64,000 nucleotides of DNA from assembly GCA_937923405.1 (NCBI GenBank), contig CALDUY010000017.1, forward strand, positions 62,001 through 126,000, written 5' to 3'. This DNA comes from an uncultured Gemmataceae bacterium (GTDB lineage: Bacteria; Planctomycetota; Planctomycetia; Gemmatales; Gemmataceae). The notes below the pieces were generated by a model, which made no database searches, was not told the DNA's origin, and saw only the letters and a program-made list of their open reading frames with translations. The position numbers and the translations under genes are program-made. The number at the start of each line of letters is the position of its first letter. Position 1 is the first letter of the stretch. Positions 1 through 8,902 of this stretch are shown in pieces.

Positions 1-975
1 CCCTGCTCCACCTGGGGTGGGAATCAGAGCCTGCATGGTCACTCCAATCGGCACCAGCAGAAAATGCTGCGTCAGCGAAGGAATCGGTCCCAACCCTGGC
101 GTCCACAAGGCACAGGCACAGCAGTAGAACGCCAGCACAAAGCCGACCTGGCCCACCCAAGTCAGCCCCATCACCACCGCCACGCTCTTCTGTCTTTGCC
201 GATACATCCAGACCGCACGCCACAATTCCCCCAGGGCACGACCAGCAAGCGGAAGGCGGCTGAGTCGCTGAGCAAAGCGTTCGGCGCGACGGTCCGGCAA
301 CAAGCCCAGGACCAGCCAGAGGCTCAGACTGGCCGCCACGATGCCCAGCGCCAACAGCGTGATCGTCGAGGCGACGGTGGCAGTCGGTCCAGAGAGCAAC
401 CCGCACGCCCAGAAGCTGCTGCCCAGAATTGCCACGAACCAGACCAGCGCCCACAAAGCGATGAGGCGGTCCATCAGGACGGTGGCGACGGCAGCGGTGC
501 GGCGGTTCTGCGTCCGGGCCAGGGCCGCGGCCTTGACGATGTCGCCGCCCACCGAGCCGGGCAAAAATGTGTTAAAGAAGATCCCTAATAGGCCATATCG
601 CATGGCGTCGGCGAAGCTCAGCGTCAGATCGAGGGCACGGACCAGCAACAACCAGCGGAATAAGGTGATGAAGATGGCCAGCGCATAAACCACTGCCCCT
701 AACAGCAGATAGCCATACTGGATCGGCTGGCGTTCGACGACGTGGTGCTGCCAGACGTAGCCCAATCCTTTGGCCTCGATACGGTCCGGGAGGGCCGAGG
801 CAGCGGCGAGGAGCGGCGCGGCGGGCAGCGGCGAAGCCGACAGACCTACGGTGCTGGCTCCCAGCGTGGCGATGGCTTTGGTCGGCTCGGGAGCCCAGTT
901 GGCTCGAACTACCCAGACCAACAGGGCTACGGCGAGAATATATTTAGCGACGTCAAACACCAACCGCTTGGTCAC
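1..975 (-). CDS. Flippase-like integral membrane protein (LPG synthase TM-region family), 3' end outside window
   Basis: The frame runs without a stop from a GTG at 973-975 to base 1, giving 325 residues, so the C-terminus is missing. The start is supported by a GAAAGGA ribosome site about 7 nt upstream. The protein is mostly hydrophobic helices (for example LLLGAVVYALAIFITLFRWLL). The stretch FFNTFLPGSVGGDIVKA followed by a conserved MDRLIAL segment is the typical signature of the lysylphosphatidylglycerol synthase TM-region / AglD-type family (PF03706, formerly UPF0104). Members sit in the inner membrane and are thought to flip or transfer lipid-linked substrates; many lack the aminoacyl-transferase domain. 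A second PTPGGAG motif, also usual in the family, lies at the window edge. Substrate cannot be told from the sequence. Family call is firm, function is inferred. Confidence 0.85.
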   Translation of the reverse strand, partial: MTKRLVFDVAKYILAVALLVWVVRANWAPEPTKAIATLGASTVGLSASPLPAAPLLAAASALPDRIEAKGLGYVWQHHVVERQPIQYGYLLLGAVVYALAIFITLFRWLLLVRALDLTLSFADAMRYGLLGIFFNTFLPGSVGGDIVKAAALARTQNRRTAAVATVLMDRLIALWALVWFVAILGSSFWACGLLSGPTATVASTITLLALGIVAASLSLWLVLGLLPDRRAERFAQRLSRLPLAGRALGELWRAVWMYRQRQKSVAVVMGLTWVGQVGFVLAFYCCACALWTPGLGPIPSLTQHFLLVPIGVTMQALIPTPGGAG

Positions 976-1136
976 GAGTCATCCTTTCCAGATCATTCGC
1001 CCGCCGAGTCGCGTGGTCGATACCACTAATCTAGGTCACGAAATCGGCGAAGTGGGCTTCCTTGCCAGACTCTATTGTGAAATTCCCGGTCTCCGCTGTC
1101 GAGAGGAATCCAAGCAGTGGCAAGACAAGCAGGGGG

Positions 1137-1172
1137 CCGAGTCTGCTCTCCCGAACAAGAGAGCAGACTCGG
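1137..1172. terminator. Strong hairpin downstream of the oxidoreductase gene
   Basis: Two perfect 14-bp arms (1137-1150 and 1159-1172) enclose an 8-nt loop, 25 bp past the stop of the minus-strand gene ending at 1197. There is no T-run on either side, so it is terminator-like by position and strength but not a textbook intrinsic terminator. The rest of the 976-1196 gap shows nothing else. Confidence 0.5.
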
Positions 1173-1196
1173 AGGTAAGCGCGGACAGAACGGAGT

Positions 1197-2555
1197 TTAC
1201 AGCTTCCAGCCGGCACGATACTGCTTGTGCAACAGTTTGTTAGCGTCGGCCTCAGCGAAGCGGCCCTCGTTGCCGTCGTAGGTCAGCTTTTTGCCGGCGC
1301 GAATGGCCACGTTGCCCAGCAGGATCGCCTCGGTCAGCATCGCTGCATAGTCAAAGTTCGACAGGGCATGTTTGTAGTTGTTGCTGCGGATCGCCTCGAC
1401 CCACTCTTTCTTCATCTCCAAGTCGATGTCACGACTCTTGCGGCGCGGCAGCTTGTTCTCGAACTTCTTGAGATCTTTGGCTCCCGGTCCGATCAACTGG
1501 CGAGTCCCCCCGTAATCATCTGGCGAGTAGATGGTGGCATTTTCGCCGATCAGCAGCGAGCCGGAGTCGGAGAAGTTCTTCGCCGTGCCCTGCAACAAGG
1601 AGATGTCGGGCAGGACACGCTTGCCGTCTTTGCGGCCTTCGTACCAAATCAAACGGACGGGCGGCAATTCGCCTCGGGCGGGAAATTCGTAGACCACCTT
1701 GGCCCAGCCGGGATAGGTTTCCTCATTGAGCGGTTCGGATTCTGCTTCAATCGAGGTCGGCAGGCCGAGGTTCAGGCCCATATAGGGCATGTTGGCAGTG
1801 TGGCAGGCCATGTCGCCCAGAGCACCGGTGCCCCAGTCCCACCAGCCGCGCCAGTTGAACGGATGATAGCCCTTGGCATAGGGACGTTCGGGAGCCGGCC
1901 CCAGGAACAAATCCCAGTGAACGTGCTTGGGACACGGTTCGGGGTCGGGTCGTTTCGTTACCTTGGGAGCTTGCGGCCAGACCGGACGATTGGTCCAGAC
2001 ATGGACTTCCCGCACCGCACCGAGCACGCCGGACTGCAGCATGTCCACCGAGGTACGAAAGGCATCGCCGGCCGTTCCCTGGTTGCCCATCTGGGTGCAG
2101 ACCTTGAACTCGCGCGCTAGCTGTCGTAACACACGCGCTTCGTGGACGGTGTGGACGAGCGGCTTCTGGCAGTAGACGTGCTTGCCCATGCGGATGGCCA
2201 TCGCTGCTGCCGGCGCGTGCGTGTGGTCCGCCGTGCTGACGACGACGGCATCGATCTTGTCGCCTAGCTTGGTCAGCATCTCACGGAAGTCGAAGAACTT
2301 CTCGGCCTTGGCAAAGCGTTCCGCCTTGCGGTTGAGATGGTTCTCATCAATGTCGCACAGCGCGACCACCTCGCCGACTACTCCGGCATGGTCGGTGTCG
2401 CTGCTACCTTTGCCACCCACTCCCACACAGGCAATGGCCAGCTGTTCGTTCTGTGAACGCTCTTTGCGCTCTTGCGCCGAACCAAAGCCAGCGAAGAAGC
2501 CGACACCCAGCGCGGCACTGCTTTGGAGAAAACCTCGACGAGTTGTCCCAGTCAT
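1197..2555 (-). CDS. Tat-exported Gfo/Idh/MocA family NAD(P)-dependent oxidoreductase
   Basis: The 452-residue product starts with a twin-arginine signal (TTRRGFLQSSAALGVGFFAG), so it should be folded and cofactor-loaded before export to the periplasm. A Rossmann dinucleotide loop (CVGVGGKGSSD) follows at about residues 42-52, and the family's EKP-type motif appears as CQKPLVHTVHEA near residue 130, with Gln in place of Glu as is frequent in planctomycete members. The C-terminal half (W-rich NWRGWWDWGTGALGDMACH) matches the GFO_IDH_MocA C-terminal domain. A GGGAG site lies about 8 nt before the ATG. Members oxidise or reduce sugars, inositols or glycosides; planctomycetes carry many paralogues and the substrate cannot be read here. 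The gene stands alone; the next gene on this strand starts 100 bp upstream of it. Confidence 0.92.
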   Translation of the reverse strand: MTGTTRRGFLQSSAALGVGFFAGFGSAQERKERSQNEQLAIACVGVGGKGSSDTDHAGVVGEVVALCDIDENHLNRKAERFAKAEKFFDFREMLTKLGDKIDAVVVSTADHTHAPAAAMAIRMGKHVYCQKPLVHTVHEARVLRQLAREFKVCTQMGNQGTAGDAFRTSVDMLQSGVLGAVREVHVWTNRPVWPQAPKVTKRPDPEPCPKHVHWDLFLGPAPERPYAKGYHPFNWRGWWDWGTGALGDMACHTANMPYMGLNLGLPTSIEAESEPLNEETYPGWAKVVYEFPARGELPPVRLIWYEGRKDGKRVLPDISLLQGTAKNFSDSGSLLIGENATIYSPDDYGGTRQLIGPGAKDLKKFENKLPRRKSRDIDLEMKKEWVEAIRSNNYKHALSNFDYAAMLTEAILLGNVAIRAGKKLTYDGNEGRFAEADANKLLHKQYRAGWKL

Positions 2556-2658
2556 GTGCGAATCTCCCTTGTTACAGGATCGGATCAGGCGTGAGCCCCA
2601 GGCAGTTGCAGACTAGTGTAAGACCCCAAGCAAGACTCGGCGACCTCACTCGCGCTCG

Positions 2659-3363
2659 CTACAAGGTCCAGCCGGCCCAGTGGTCGGAGACGCTCGCGGT
2701 CACGGTGATTGGCTCGTAGCGGATCGGATGCAGAAACGTCAGCGACCGGCCATGCAGAGCGATGAGACGATCGCGCGGCAACTCGGCGTCCGGGCCGAAC
2801 GGCAGCTTCGCCCCGTACAACACGTCACCACGAACCGGCCAGCCACGCGACGCCGCCTGCACCCGGATCTGGTGCATCCGTCCGGTTTCGGGATACACCT
2901 CCAGCAACGCCGACTCGTCGAAGCAGGCCAGGCGTCGAAAGCGGAGTCGAGCCTGGCGCGCGGCCGGAGTGTGGGCGGGAACCACTTCGCTTCGTGCTTC
3001 CTCAGCACGCTTGAGCAACCAATCCTCCCAGATCCCCTCGCTGGGGGGCGGTTCTCCTTGCCCGTCACGTTCGACCAAGGCCCAGTACACCTTCGTCACT
3101 TGCCGTTCGCGGAACTGCTCGGCCAGGCGAGCCGCTGCCTTGCTGCTGCGCGCGAACAACACGACGCCCGATACCGGTCGATCCAGTCGATGGGGGATTC
3201 CCAGATAAACGCGACCGGTTTTGTGGTATTTCTGCTTGAGATAGTCGCGCGCCTGCGCCTCCAGCGTCGGCACGCCAGGCGGAACCCCTTGTGTCAACAG
3301 CCCTGCTGGCTTGTTCAGCGCCAGACAGTGGTTGTCCTCGTACAGCACTTCTAGCGCGATCAT
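2659..3363 (-). CDS. RluA-family RNA pseudouridine synthase
   Basis: The 234-residue protein has the family layout: an N-terminal LYEDNHCLALNKPAGLLTQ strand, the active-site motif HRLDRPVSGVVLFARSSKAA with the catalytic Asp (HRLD, about residue 60), and the C-terminal ALLEVYPETGRMHQIRVQ motif. These enzymes isomerise specific uridines to pseudouridine in rRNA or tRNA in the cytoplasm. It lacks an N-terminal S4 domain and is short, which fits the RluA/RluC-like short subgroup rather than RluD. It lies 10 bp downstream of the enolase-superfamily gene on the same strand, so the two are probably co-transcribed although functionally unrelated. Target site unknown. Confidence 0.9.
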   Translation of the reverse strand: MIALEVLYEDNHCLALNKPAGLLTQGVPPGVPTLEAQARDYLKQKYHKTGRVYLGIPHRLDRPVSGVVLFARSSKAAARLAEQFRERQVTKVYWALVERDGQGEPPPSEGIWEDWLLKRAEEARSEVVPAHTPAARQARLRFRRLACFDESALLEVYPETGRMHQIRVQAASRGWPVRGDVLYGAKLPFGPDAELPRDRLIALHGRSLTFLHPIRYEPITVTASVSDHWAGWTL

Positions 3364-3373
3364 GTCTTTCCAG

Positions 3374-4477
3374 TTACTCGACGACCACGACCGGCTTGCC
3401 CAGCACGTCCATGCGGGGTGTGATGCCCAGGCCCGGCGCGGTCGACGCCGCCATTCGGCCGTTCACGCGGCGCGGTGCCCCTTCGGCGAGGCTCACCGTC
3501 ACATAACTATTGAAATCCGTGGCAGTGAAGAGAAACTCTGGCGGGGTCGACTGAGCTAGATGAGCAATCGCTGCCGTCACGATGTCGCCGCCCCAGGAAT
3601 CCTCCAGCGTCATGGCGATGCCCAGCGACACGCACAGATCGCGCGCCTGCTTGGTCCTGGTCAATCCGCCGAGCTTGCTGATCTTCAAGTTCACCACGTC
3701 CATCGCCAGGTCGGCACGTCCACGCAACAGCATGTCGATGGAATCGATCACCTCGTCCAGCACGAACGGATGATCGGTATGCCGACGAATCGACAGGCAC
3801 TCCTCGTAGCTGAGGCACGGCTGTTCGATGTAGACATCGATGTCGCGCACGGCGCGGACCACTCGCATCGCGTCATGTGGCAGCCAGCCGGTATTGGCGT
3901 CGGCGATGAGGCGGTCGCCAGGCTGTAGCTCCGCTGCCACGGCGCGGATGCGTGCGATATCCTCCAGCGGATCGCCGCCCACCTTGAGCTGAAAGCGCCG
4001 ATACCCCTCGGCGCGATAGCCCGCCACGCGCGCTGCCATCGTCTCGGGTGCTTCCTGGGAGATGGCTCGATAGAGAACAAAGTCTTCGCCGTACCGCCCG
4101 CCCAACAGGGTGCAAACTGGCAACCCGGCGCACTTGCCGAGAATATCCCAGCAGGCGACGTCGATCGCGGACTTGACGTAAGCGTGACCTTTAAGAGCGG
4201 CATCCATGCGACGATTGAGCTTGCCCAGGTCGCGTGGATCCTCACCCAGAAGATGCGGCCCAAGTTCAGCGAGTCCGGCCCTCACACCGTTGGCGTAGGC
4301 GGGCAGATAGAACGGCCCCAGCGGACAGACCTCGCCAAATCCCGTGACATCGCCGTCCGTGTCAATCTGAACGATCGTGCTATCGAACGTCGTGACCGAC
4401 TTGCCCCCGGACCATTTGTAGCTGCCCTCATGCAAAGGGAGATCGACCTGGTATGCGCAGATACGACGGATGAACAT
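3374..4477 (-). CDS. Enolase-superfamily enzyme, mandelate racemase/muconate lactonizing type
   Basis: I place the start at the ATG ending at 4477, which has GAGGA 7 nt upstream; an upstream TTG (4489) would add four residues. The product (367 aa) has the MR_MLE N-terminal cap domain ([35 protein letters not shown]) and the barrel domain with the superfamily residues in order: a Lys in FQLKVGGDP, the metal ligands Asp (IADANTGW), Glu (YIEQPC) and Asp (VLDEVIDS), and a second catalytic Lys in NLKISKLGG. The cap and the [11 protein letters not shown] segment resemble cis-3-hydroxyproline dehydratase / hydroxyproline-betaine epimerase-like members. These enzymes remove a proton alpha to a carboxylate using Mg2+. 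The exact substrate is inferred only. The RluA-like gene follows after 10 bp. Confidence 0.88.
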   Translation of the reverse strand: MFIRRICAYQVDLPLHEGSYKWSGGKSVTTFDSTIVQIDTDGDVTGFGEVCPLGPFYLPAYANGVRAGLAELGPHLLGEDPRDLGKLNRRMDAALKGHAYVKSAIDVACWDILGKCAGLPVCTLLGGRYGEDFVLYRAISQEAPETMAARVAGYRAEGYRRFQLKVGGDPLEDIARIRAVAAELQPGDRLIADANTGWLPHDAMRVVRAVRDIDVYIEQPCLSYEECLSIRRHTDHPFVLDEVIDSIDMLLRGRADLAMDVVNLKISKLGGLTRTKQARDLCVSLGIAMTLEDSWGGDIVTAAIAHLAQSTPPEFLFTATDFNSYVTVSLAEGAPRRVNGRMAASTAPGLGITPRMDVLGKPVVVVE

Positions 4478-4601
4478 GACAATCCTCAAATGGGAAAAAG
4501 TATGACAGTCGCGTCCACAACTTCCGAGCCATCAAAGTGCAACGTCATAAAAAACCTTCAAAACCAAAAAAATACTTGACAGAGGATCGCGATCATGATA
4601 A

Positions 4602-4635
4602 ACCAAATCTACCAAATCTACCAAATCTACCAAAT
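4602..4635. repeat. 9-bp direct tandem repeat
   Basis: The unit accaaatct is repeated three times exactly (4602-4610, 4611-4619, 4620-4628), followed by a 7-base partial copy. It lies in the AT-rich gap 4478-4756 between the enolase-type gene and the broken small secreted gene. A TTGACA at 4576-4581 lies just upstream but no convincing -10 box follows. No spacer structure, so it is not a CRISPR. Confidence 0.85.
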
Positions 4636-4756
4636 AACTACGATAGTTAAATGGTAGGAATATCGAACCACAAATCTTGGAGAGCGAAAATTTTAGCTTC
4701 TATCGACATCTTTAAAAACGATGTTCGTTTCACAAATCTATGAGGAGAACAGCGAG

Positions 4757-5154
4757 ATGATGTGGAAGATTCGGATGATGGTAGCTATTGGTTTTATGCT
4801 CACAATTGTCCCATTAGCGGTGGCGAATCCAACAATCGTGACCACCGTCACTCCCAATCCGGGCGGAGCGAAAAACACACTACGAGGAAGTGGAACATGG
4901 GATCTAGCAGCCAATGAAGAATATGTAGCGATTACTTTTGAAACAGAACTCAACAAGTCGAATCCTGTTCAAACAAACTACAAGTAAGATGGCCACAAAA
5001 GGAGCAGCTCCAGCGAAAACATGGCAAGCTGACCTACTAGTCGCAGCAAGCAACTATGGCCCACATAGAGCCAAGTTTTATATATAAAGATGCTGCCAAT
5101 CAGCAACACACATATACACCACCTGATATTACTACTGTCTACACTGTTAATTAA
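4757..5154 (+). pseudogene. Small secreted protein gene broken by two frameshifts
   Basis: Translation starts at an ATG at 4757 after a clear GAGGAG site (4742-4747). The first segment carries a signal peptide (MVAIGFMLTIVPLAVANP) and runs into TAA at 4985-4987. Reading continues sensibly in the +1 frame (ATKGAAPAKTWQADLLVA, up to AKFYI) and then, after the TA-rich run at 5079-5086, in a third frame (YKDAANQQHTYTPPDITTVY) to a TAA at 5152-5154. Adding one TA unit to that run would fuse segments two and three perfectly. The restored product would be about 130 residues and secreted. I do not recognise the family. The composition is far more AT-rich than flanking genes. Either a decayed gene or assembly errors could explain it. 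Confidence 0.6.
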
Positions 5155-5297
5155 TCACTGGGAGGACTCGGTGGTTGAAGATAAGAGAAGTTGACCGACC
5201 GTCAGTATTAGACTTATGGTAATCAGATTTTCTCAGGTTGAAACATCGAGTCGTACTTCACACTCTAGAGTCTATTTGTAAAGGGATGGATGATCCG

Positions 5298-5355
5298 CGC
5301 CGAAAGTTCGACTCCTTACTATTCCTCTCGGGTTGAGGAGATCGAACTTTCGGCG
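5298..5355. other. Long imperfect hairpin upstream of the DUF1559 gene
   Basis: Arms 5298-5311 and 5342-5355 are perfect 14-bp complements (cgccgaaagttcga); after one bulged base (5341) a further 5 bp pair (5312-5316 with 5336-5340), leaving a 19-nt loop. There is no T-run. It sits about 100 bp before the start of the next gene in the otherwise featureless gap 5155-5456. It may be a transcript-end structure, a leader structure or a small mobile-element remnant; the sequence does not decide. Confidence 0.6.
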
Positions 5356-5456
5356 ATTCTGAACAACCGTCAACTGTTCGGATAGCCGCTTGTATTGTAA
5401 CAGGTTGCTAGATCTCTTTCCGAAAGAATAATCATGATTGTGCATTAAGGTGATAT

Positions 5457-6330
5457 ATGAAACAAACCCGTTCTGGTATGACTCTTCTTGAACTCATGGT
5501 AGTAATAGCGATTATAGCTGTCCTTATTGGATTGCTCATTCCCGCTGTCTCAAAAGTTCGAGCAAGCGCATTACGAATCCAGAGCATGAATAATAAATAT
5601 ACGGCAATGTGTCTTAGCTCTACACCATTATTCAGAAAAGCAAGGATATCTTCCTCCGCTCGATGGAGTAGCCGGCAGGTCTATAATGTTTGATATGTTA
5701 CCTTATGTGGAGGAAGGAAATTTTTATCGTCAATGCATTGAAACTGGGTCTTATACGAGTGCCCATACAGTTCGAATGTATTTGAGTCCAGCTGATCCAA
5801 CGGTTGATTTTGGATATCCAGGAAATAATTTGGCCAGCTATGGTGCTAATGCGTTCGCATTGAAACAGAAAAAATGCCGACTAGACAGTAGTTTTCCGGA
5901 TGGCTTATCAAATACTATTGCATTTGCAGAACACTATGCTTGGGGTTGTGATAATACCCAATTTAGTTGGTACGACTCACAGCCGAATATTATTGACATT
6001 CCACCATCTCCAATTTTATACGTACATCGAGCCACGTTTGCAGAACCTAGTCCACTGTTAACGATGTTCGGTACATATTACCCTCCAGATGTTTATCCAA
6101 TTACGAGTGGTGATCCTCCAGTAGCCAGAGGTTCAGAGGCGGGACTTACATTTCAAGTGAAGCCAAGTTTGTTGGATTGCAATCCCAAGCTGGCTCAAAC
6201 TCCACATAGTAGTGGTATGCTCATTGGAATGTTTGATGGTGGTGTCCGAACGGTTGCGCCGGGCGTGGATCCATCCATTTATTGGGGCATGGTTACTCAT
6301 GATGGTGGAGAACCTATCCAAATCCCATAA
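5457..6330 (+). pseudogene. DUF1559 pseudopilin-like protein, frameshifted by an apparent 4-bp insertion
   Basis: The start has an AAGGTGAT site just upstream. The N-terminus is a type IV pilin/GspG-like cleavage and methylation signal ([18 protein letters not shown]), the usual start of planctomycete DUF1559 proteins. The first frame is lost near 5590-5602; a second frame resumes at once with the family motif [19 protein letters not shown] and runs to a TAA at 6328-6330, ending in the typical MLIGMFDGGVRTVAPGVD and MVTHDGGEP. Removing four bases (aaat) from aataataaatatacgg restores [18 protein letters not shown] exactly and a 289-residue protein. DUF1559 proteins are abundant in planctomycetes, probably exported through a type II/IV pilus-like route; role unknown. 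The call of the family is firm; whether the shift is real or an assembly error is open. Confidence 0.85.
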
Positions 6331-6430
6331 CGAAGTAGAACATCCCAATCAATTCGTATCAAGGTCTCAGGTTTACTTCGATTATTTCCTATTAGTCGCT
6401 CTGATTCCATTGAGCCTTGCCATTCGGGTA

Positions 6431-6502
6431 CAATCCTCGTAAGTATTTTGATTCGTTTAGTGAATCATAAAGACTTACGGGGATTGCTAATGATCAATCC
6501 CC
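6431..6502. terminator. Three-arm hairpin region between convergent genes
   Basis: Arm 1 (6431-6444, CAATCCTCGTAAGT) pairs with arm 2 (6473-6486) with one mismatch, and TGATTC/GAATCA (6449-6454, 6462-6467) extend the stem inside. The last 8 bases of arm 2 (GGGGATTG, 6479-6486) also pair perfectly with arm 3 (CAATCCCC, 6495-6502). The two folds exclude each other. Its position, between the 3' ends of the DUF1559 gene and the S9 peptidase gene, suggests a terminator for one or both strands. Confidence 0.55.
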
Positions 6503-6556
6503 GATGTTTCAGTCGTTCCGATCCGAGACTCCGCTGGGCGGTTCAGGCTCCGTGGT

Positions 6557-8797
6557 TCATTTAGCCGCCGCGGGTTGTCGTGGTTCAACGCCGAGCAGGT
6601 GGCGAACGAAGAAGTCTTGACGCCGACGTTGACCGTAGGGCGATTCTGCCGCGCCGTGGCCGGCTCCGGGGATGACGAGCAGGTCGAAATCTTTGTTCGC
6701 GCGGACCAGCGCGTTGACCACTTGCATGGTGCTGGCCGGATCCACGTTGCGATCCAGTTCGCCGACGACCAGCAGTAGTTTGCCATTGAACTTATGGGCA
6801 TTGGTGGCGTTGGCCTGCTCGGCATAGTGCGGCCCAATCGGATAGCCCATCCACAGCTCGTTCCACCACATCTTGTCCACGCGATTGTCGTGGCAGCCGC
6901 AATCGCTGACGGCGACCTTGTAGAAGTCGCCATGATTAAAGACCGCGGCGGTCGAGCTTTGTCCCCCCGCGGAGCCGCCGTAGATTCCCACCCTTGTCAG
7001 ATCCATGTAGGGGTATTTATTCGCCGCCTCCTTGATCCACAGAATGCGATCGGGGAAGCCGCTATCGCCCAGGTTCTTCCAGCACACATCGTGGAACGCC
7101 TTGGAACGGTTTGACGTTCCCATGCCATCGATTTGCACCACAATGAAGCCCAGCTCGGCCAGGGCCTGCTGGCTGTAGTACGGACGGAATCCCTTGGGGA
7201 CAAACGACCCCTGCGGCCCGGCGTAGATGTACTCGATGATCGGATACTTGCGGTTTGGATCCAGCTGCATGGGGCGATGGATCACGCCGTAGATGTCGGT
7301 CTGGCCATCGCGTCCCTTGGCGACGAACCGCTCGGGTGGCTTCCAGCCCGTTTTCAACAGTTCGCTCATGTCGCCTGCTTCGAGCTTGCAGACGAGTTTG
7401 CCGTCCCGGACCCGACGTAGCTCGCTGACCGGAGGCATGTCGACACGCGAGTAGGCGTCAATCAGATATTCGCGATCTGGTGAGTAGGTGATATCATGGG
7501 TGCCATCGCCCTCGGTCAACAGCGTCAGACCCGTACCATCGAAGTTGATGCGGGCGAAGTGGATGTAGTAGGGATCCTGGCTGGGATGCACCCCCGCGCA
7601 GCGGAACCAGATCTGCCGGGCCTTCTCGTCCACCCGATCCACGCCGCGCACGATCCATTCTCCCTTGGTGATCTGATTCTTCACCTGGCCGGTCTTGGCG
7701 TCGTAGCGATACAGATGGTTCCAACCGTCGCGTTCGGACATCCAGATCAACTCGCCGGCTGAATCTAGCCAATAGAGACACTGTTTATGGGCATAATCAA
7801 TGAAAGTCTTCGACTGTTCATCAACGATTGCCGACGGTTTCCCCGTCGAGGCATCAACTGCGATGACCCGTAGCACCTGATGCCCACGCTGGTTGTAGGT
7901 GAAGGTGAAGCGCGAGGAGTCTCGCTCCCAGCGCAGCCGATCGATCGAATAGGGCTGGGCGAACAGGTCGTCCTTGATCGGGAGATGCTTGTTCGTTTCC
8001 ACGTCGAACAGGTGTGGCTTGCTGACGGCAACGACGTCGCCCGGTTTGGCGTAGCTCAGCGTATGCAGCTTCGGCTGGAGCTGATCGCGGGGCGACGACT
8101 CGATGAGATAAATCTGCCGATTCTGCCCCGGCTTGGTCTTCATCACGACGAACTTCTTGGAATTGGGTGACCAGTAGACCCGTCCGCCGAAGGCATCGTC
8201 GGCGCGGCCGTCTTTAGTGAGCTGCCTCTCTTTGTCATTTTTAAGATCGTGTAAGTAAACATTATGATCTCGGAAGCTGACGCGCCATTTGCCGTCGGGG
8301 GAGATGGTGGAGAAGCCTTTGCCTTTTGGAGGTTGCTTGCGTTGCAGGGCCGCGATGGATTGCTTGTCCTCGGCGGGCTTCTGTTCGGTGAGCGTGCTGG
8401 TCGCTCGTTCGTAACGCCACTGTTTGCCCAGCGCCTGAAAGGTGACGAATTTCGCCTCGTCGCGGAAGCGGAGATCCTCCAGCGGTAGATGCGTGGCTCG
8501 CACTTTGCGGTCGGTGGCACGGCTCAACGCCTCGGCCAACTTGGCGTGATCGAAGGCCAATTCGCGTCGGCCTGCTTCGACCTCGACCAAGACGAACTCG
8601 CGCGCCTTATCGGCCAGATCGACGCGGTACCAAAAACGTTTGTTGCCGTCGAACCAGTTCGGCTCAATTTTGTGGCGAAAGACCTTGTCGCGGGTCAGTC
8701 GGGACAGTTTAGCCGCCCGTGCGTAATCCTCGGCGGTCCCCTGCGCGAAGACGGAAGTAACCACGACAAAAAGGATCAACGATAGCTGATAACGCAC
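6557..8797 (-). CDS. Secreted S9-family prolyl peptidase (DPP IV-like)
   Basis: A GTG start at 8795-8797 has AGGAG about 8 nt upstream. The 746-residue product begins with a Sec signal peptide (MRYQLSLILFVVVTSVFAQG). Residues roughly 80-480 form the DPP IV N-terminal beta-propeller with blades such as GFSTISPDGKWRVSFRDHN and VYWSPNSKKFVV. The C-terminal alpha/beta hydrolase has the nucleophile elbow GGSAGG (Ser near residue 611), the acid in VVGELDRNVDP (about 680) and the His in IPGAGHGAAES (about 710). Such enzymes cut dipeptides or oligopeptides after proline or alanine in the periplasm. The downstream 6331-6556 gap holds only the hairpin described separately. Confident family call; cleavage preference unknown. 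Confidence 0.94.
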   Translation of the reverse strand: MRYQLSLILFVVVTSVFAQGTAEDYARAAKLSRLTRDKVFRHKIEPNWFDGNKRFWYRVDLADKAREFVLVEVEAGRRELAFDHAKLAEALSRATDRKVRATHLPLEDLRFRDEAKFVTFQALGKQWRYERATSTLTEQKPAEDKQSIAALQRKQPPKGKGFSTISPDGKWRVSFRDHNVYLHDLKNDKERQLTKDGRADDAFGGRVYWSPNSKKFVVMKTKPGQNRQIYLIESSPRDQLQPKLHTLSYAKPGDVVAVSKPHLFDVETNKHLPIKDDLFAQPYSIDRLRWERDSSRFTFTYNQRGHQVLRVIAVDASTGKPSAIVDEQSKTFIDYAHKQCLYWLDSAGELIWMSERDGWNHLYRYDAKTGQVKNQITKGEWIVRGVDRVDEKARQIWFRCAGVHPSQDPYYIHFARINFDGTGLTLLTEGDGTHDITYSPDREYLIDAYSRVDMPPVSELRRVRDGKLVCKLEAGDMSELLKTGWKPPERFVAKGRDGQTDIYGVIHRPMQLDPNRKYPIIEYIYAGPQGSFVPKGFRPYYSQQALAELGFIVVQIDGMGTSNRSKAFHDVCWKNLGDSGFPDRILWIKEAANKYPYMDLTRVGIYGGSAGGQSSTAAVFNHGDFYKVAVSDCGCHDNRVDKMWWNELWMGYPIGPHYAEQANATNAHKFNGKLLLVVGELDRNVDPASTMQVVNALVRANKDFDLLVIPGAGHGAAESPYGQRRRQDFFVRHLLGVEPRQPAAAK

Positions 8798-8867
8798 GAC
8801 ACCACTCCTGATCTGACGCGGTACCCCGTGGCCATGTTATACAACACAGTGTCGTTCGACCGCGCGG

Positions 8868-8901
8868 TTAGTGCGCGTTACAACATGGTGTAGCGGCGCG
8901 C
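8868..8901. repeat. Dispersed repeat family A, copy 1
   Basis: The 34 bases beginning ttagtgcgcgttacaa match 49607-49640 at 32 positions. This copy lies in the gap between the S9 peptidase start and the upstream gene's stop and leads directly into the hairpin at 8903-8956. The second copy likewise lies next to hairpins in an intergenic gap. Confidence 0.8.
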
Positions 8902-8902
8902 G

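Noticed and set aside
1031-1216. 61-codon frame over the hairpin at 1137-1172
   Set aside because: It crosses the stop of the oxidoreductase gene and a perfect stem-loop; no start signal.
4602-4635. CRISPR-like repeats
   Set aside because: Units are 9 bp, head to tail without spacers; not a CRISPR.
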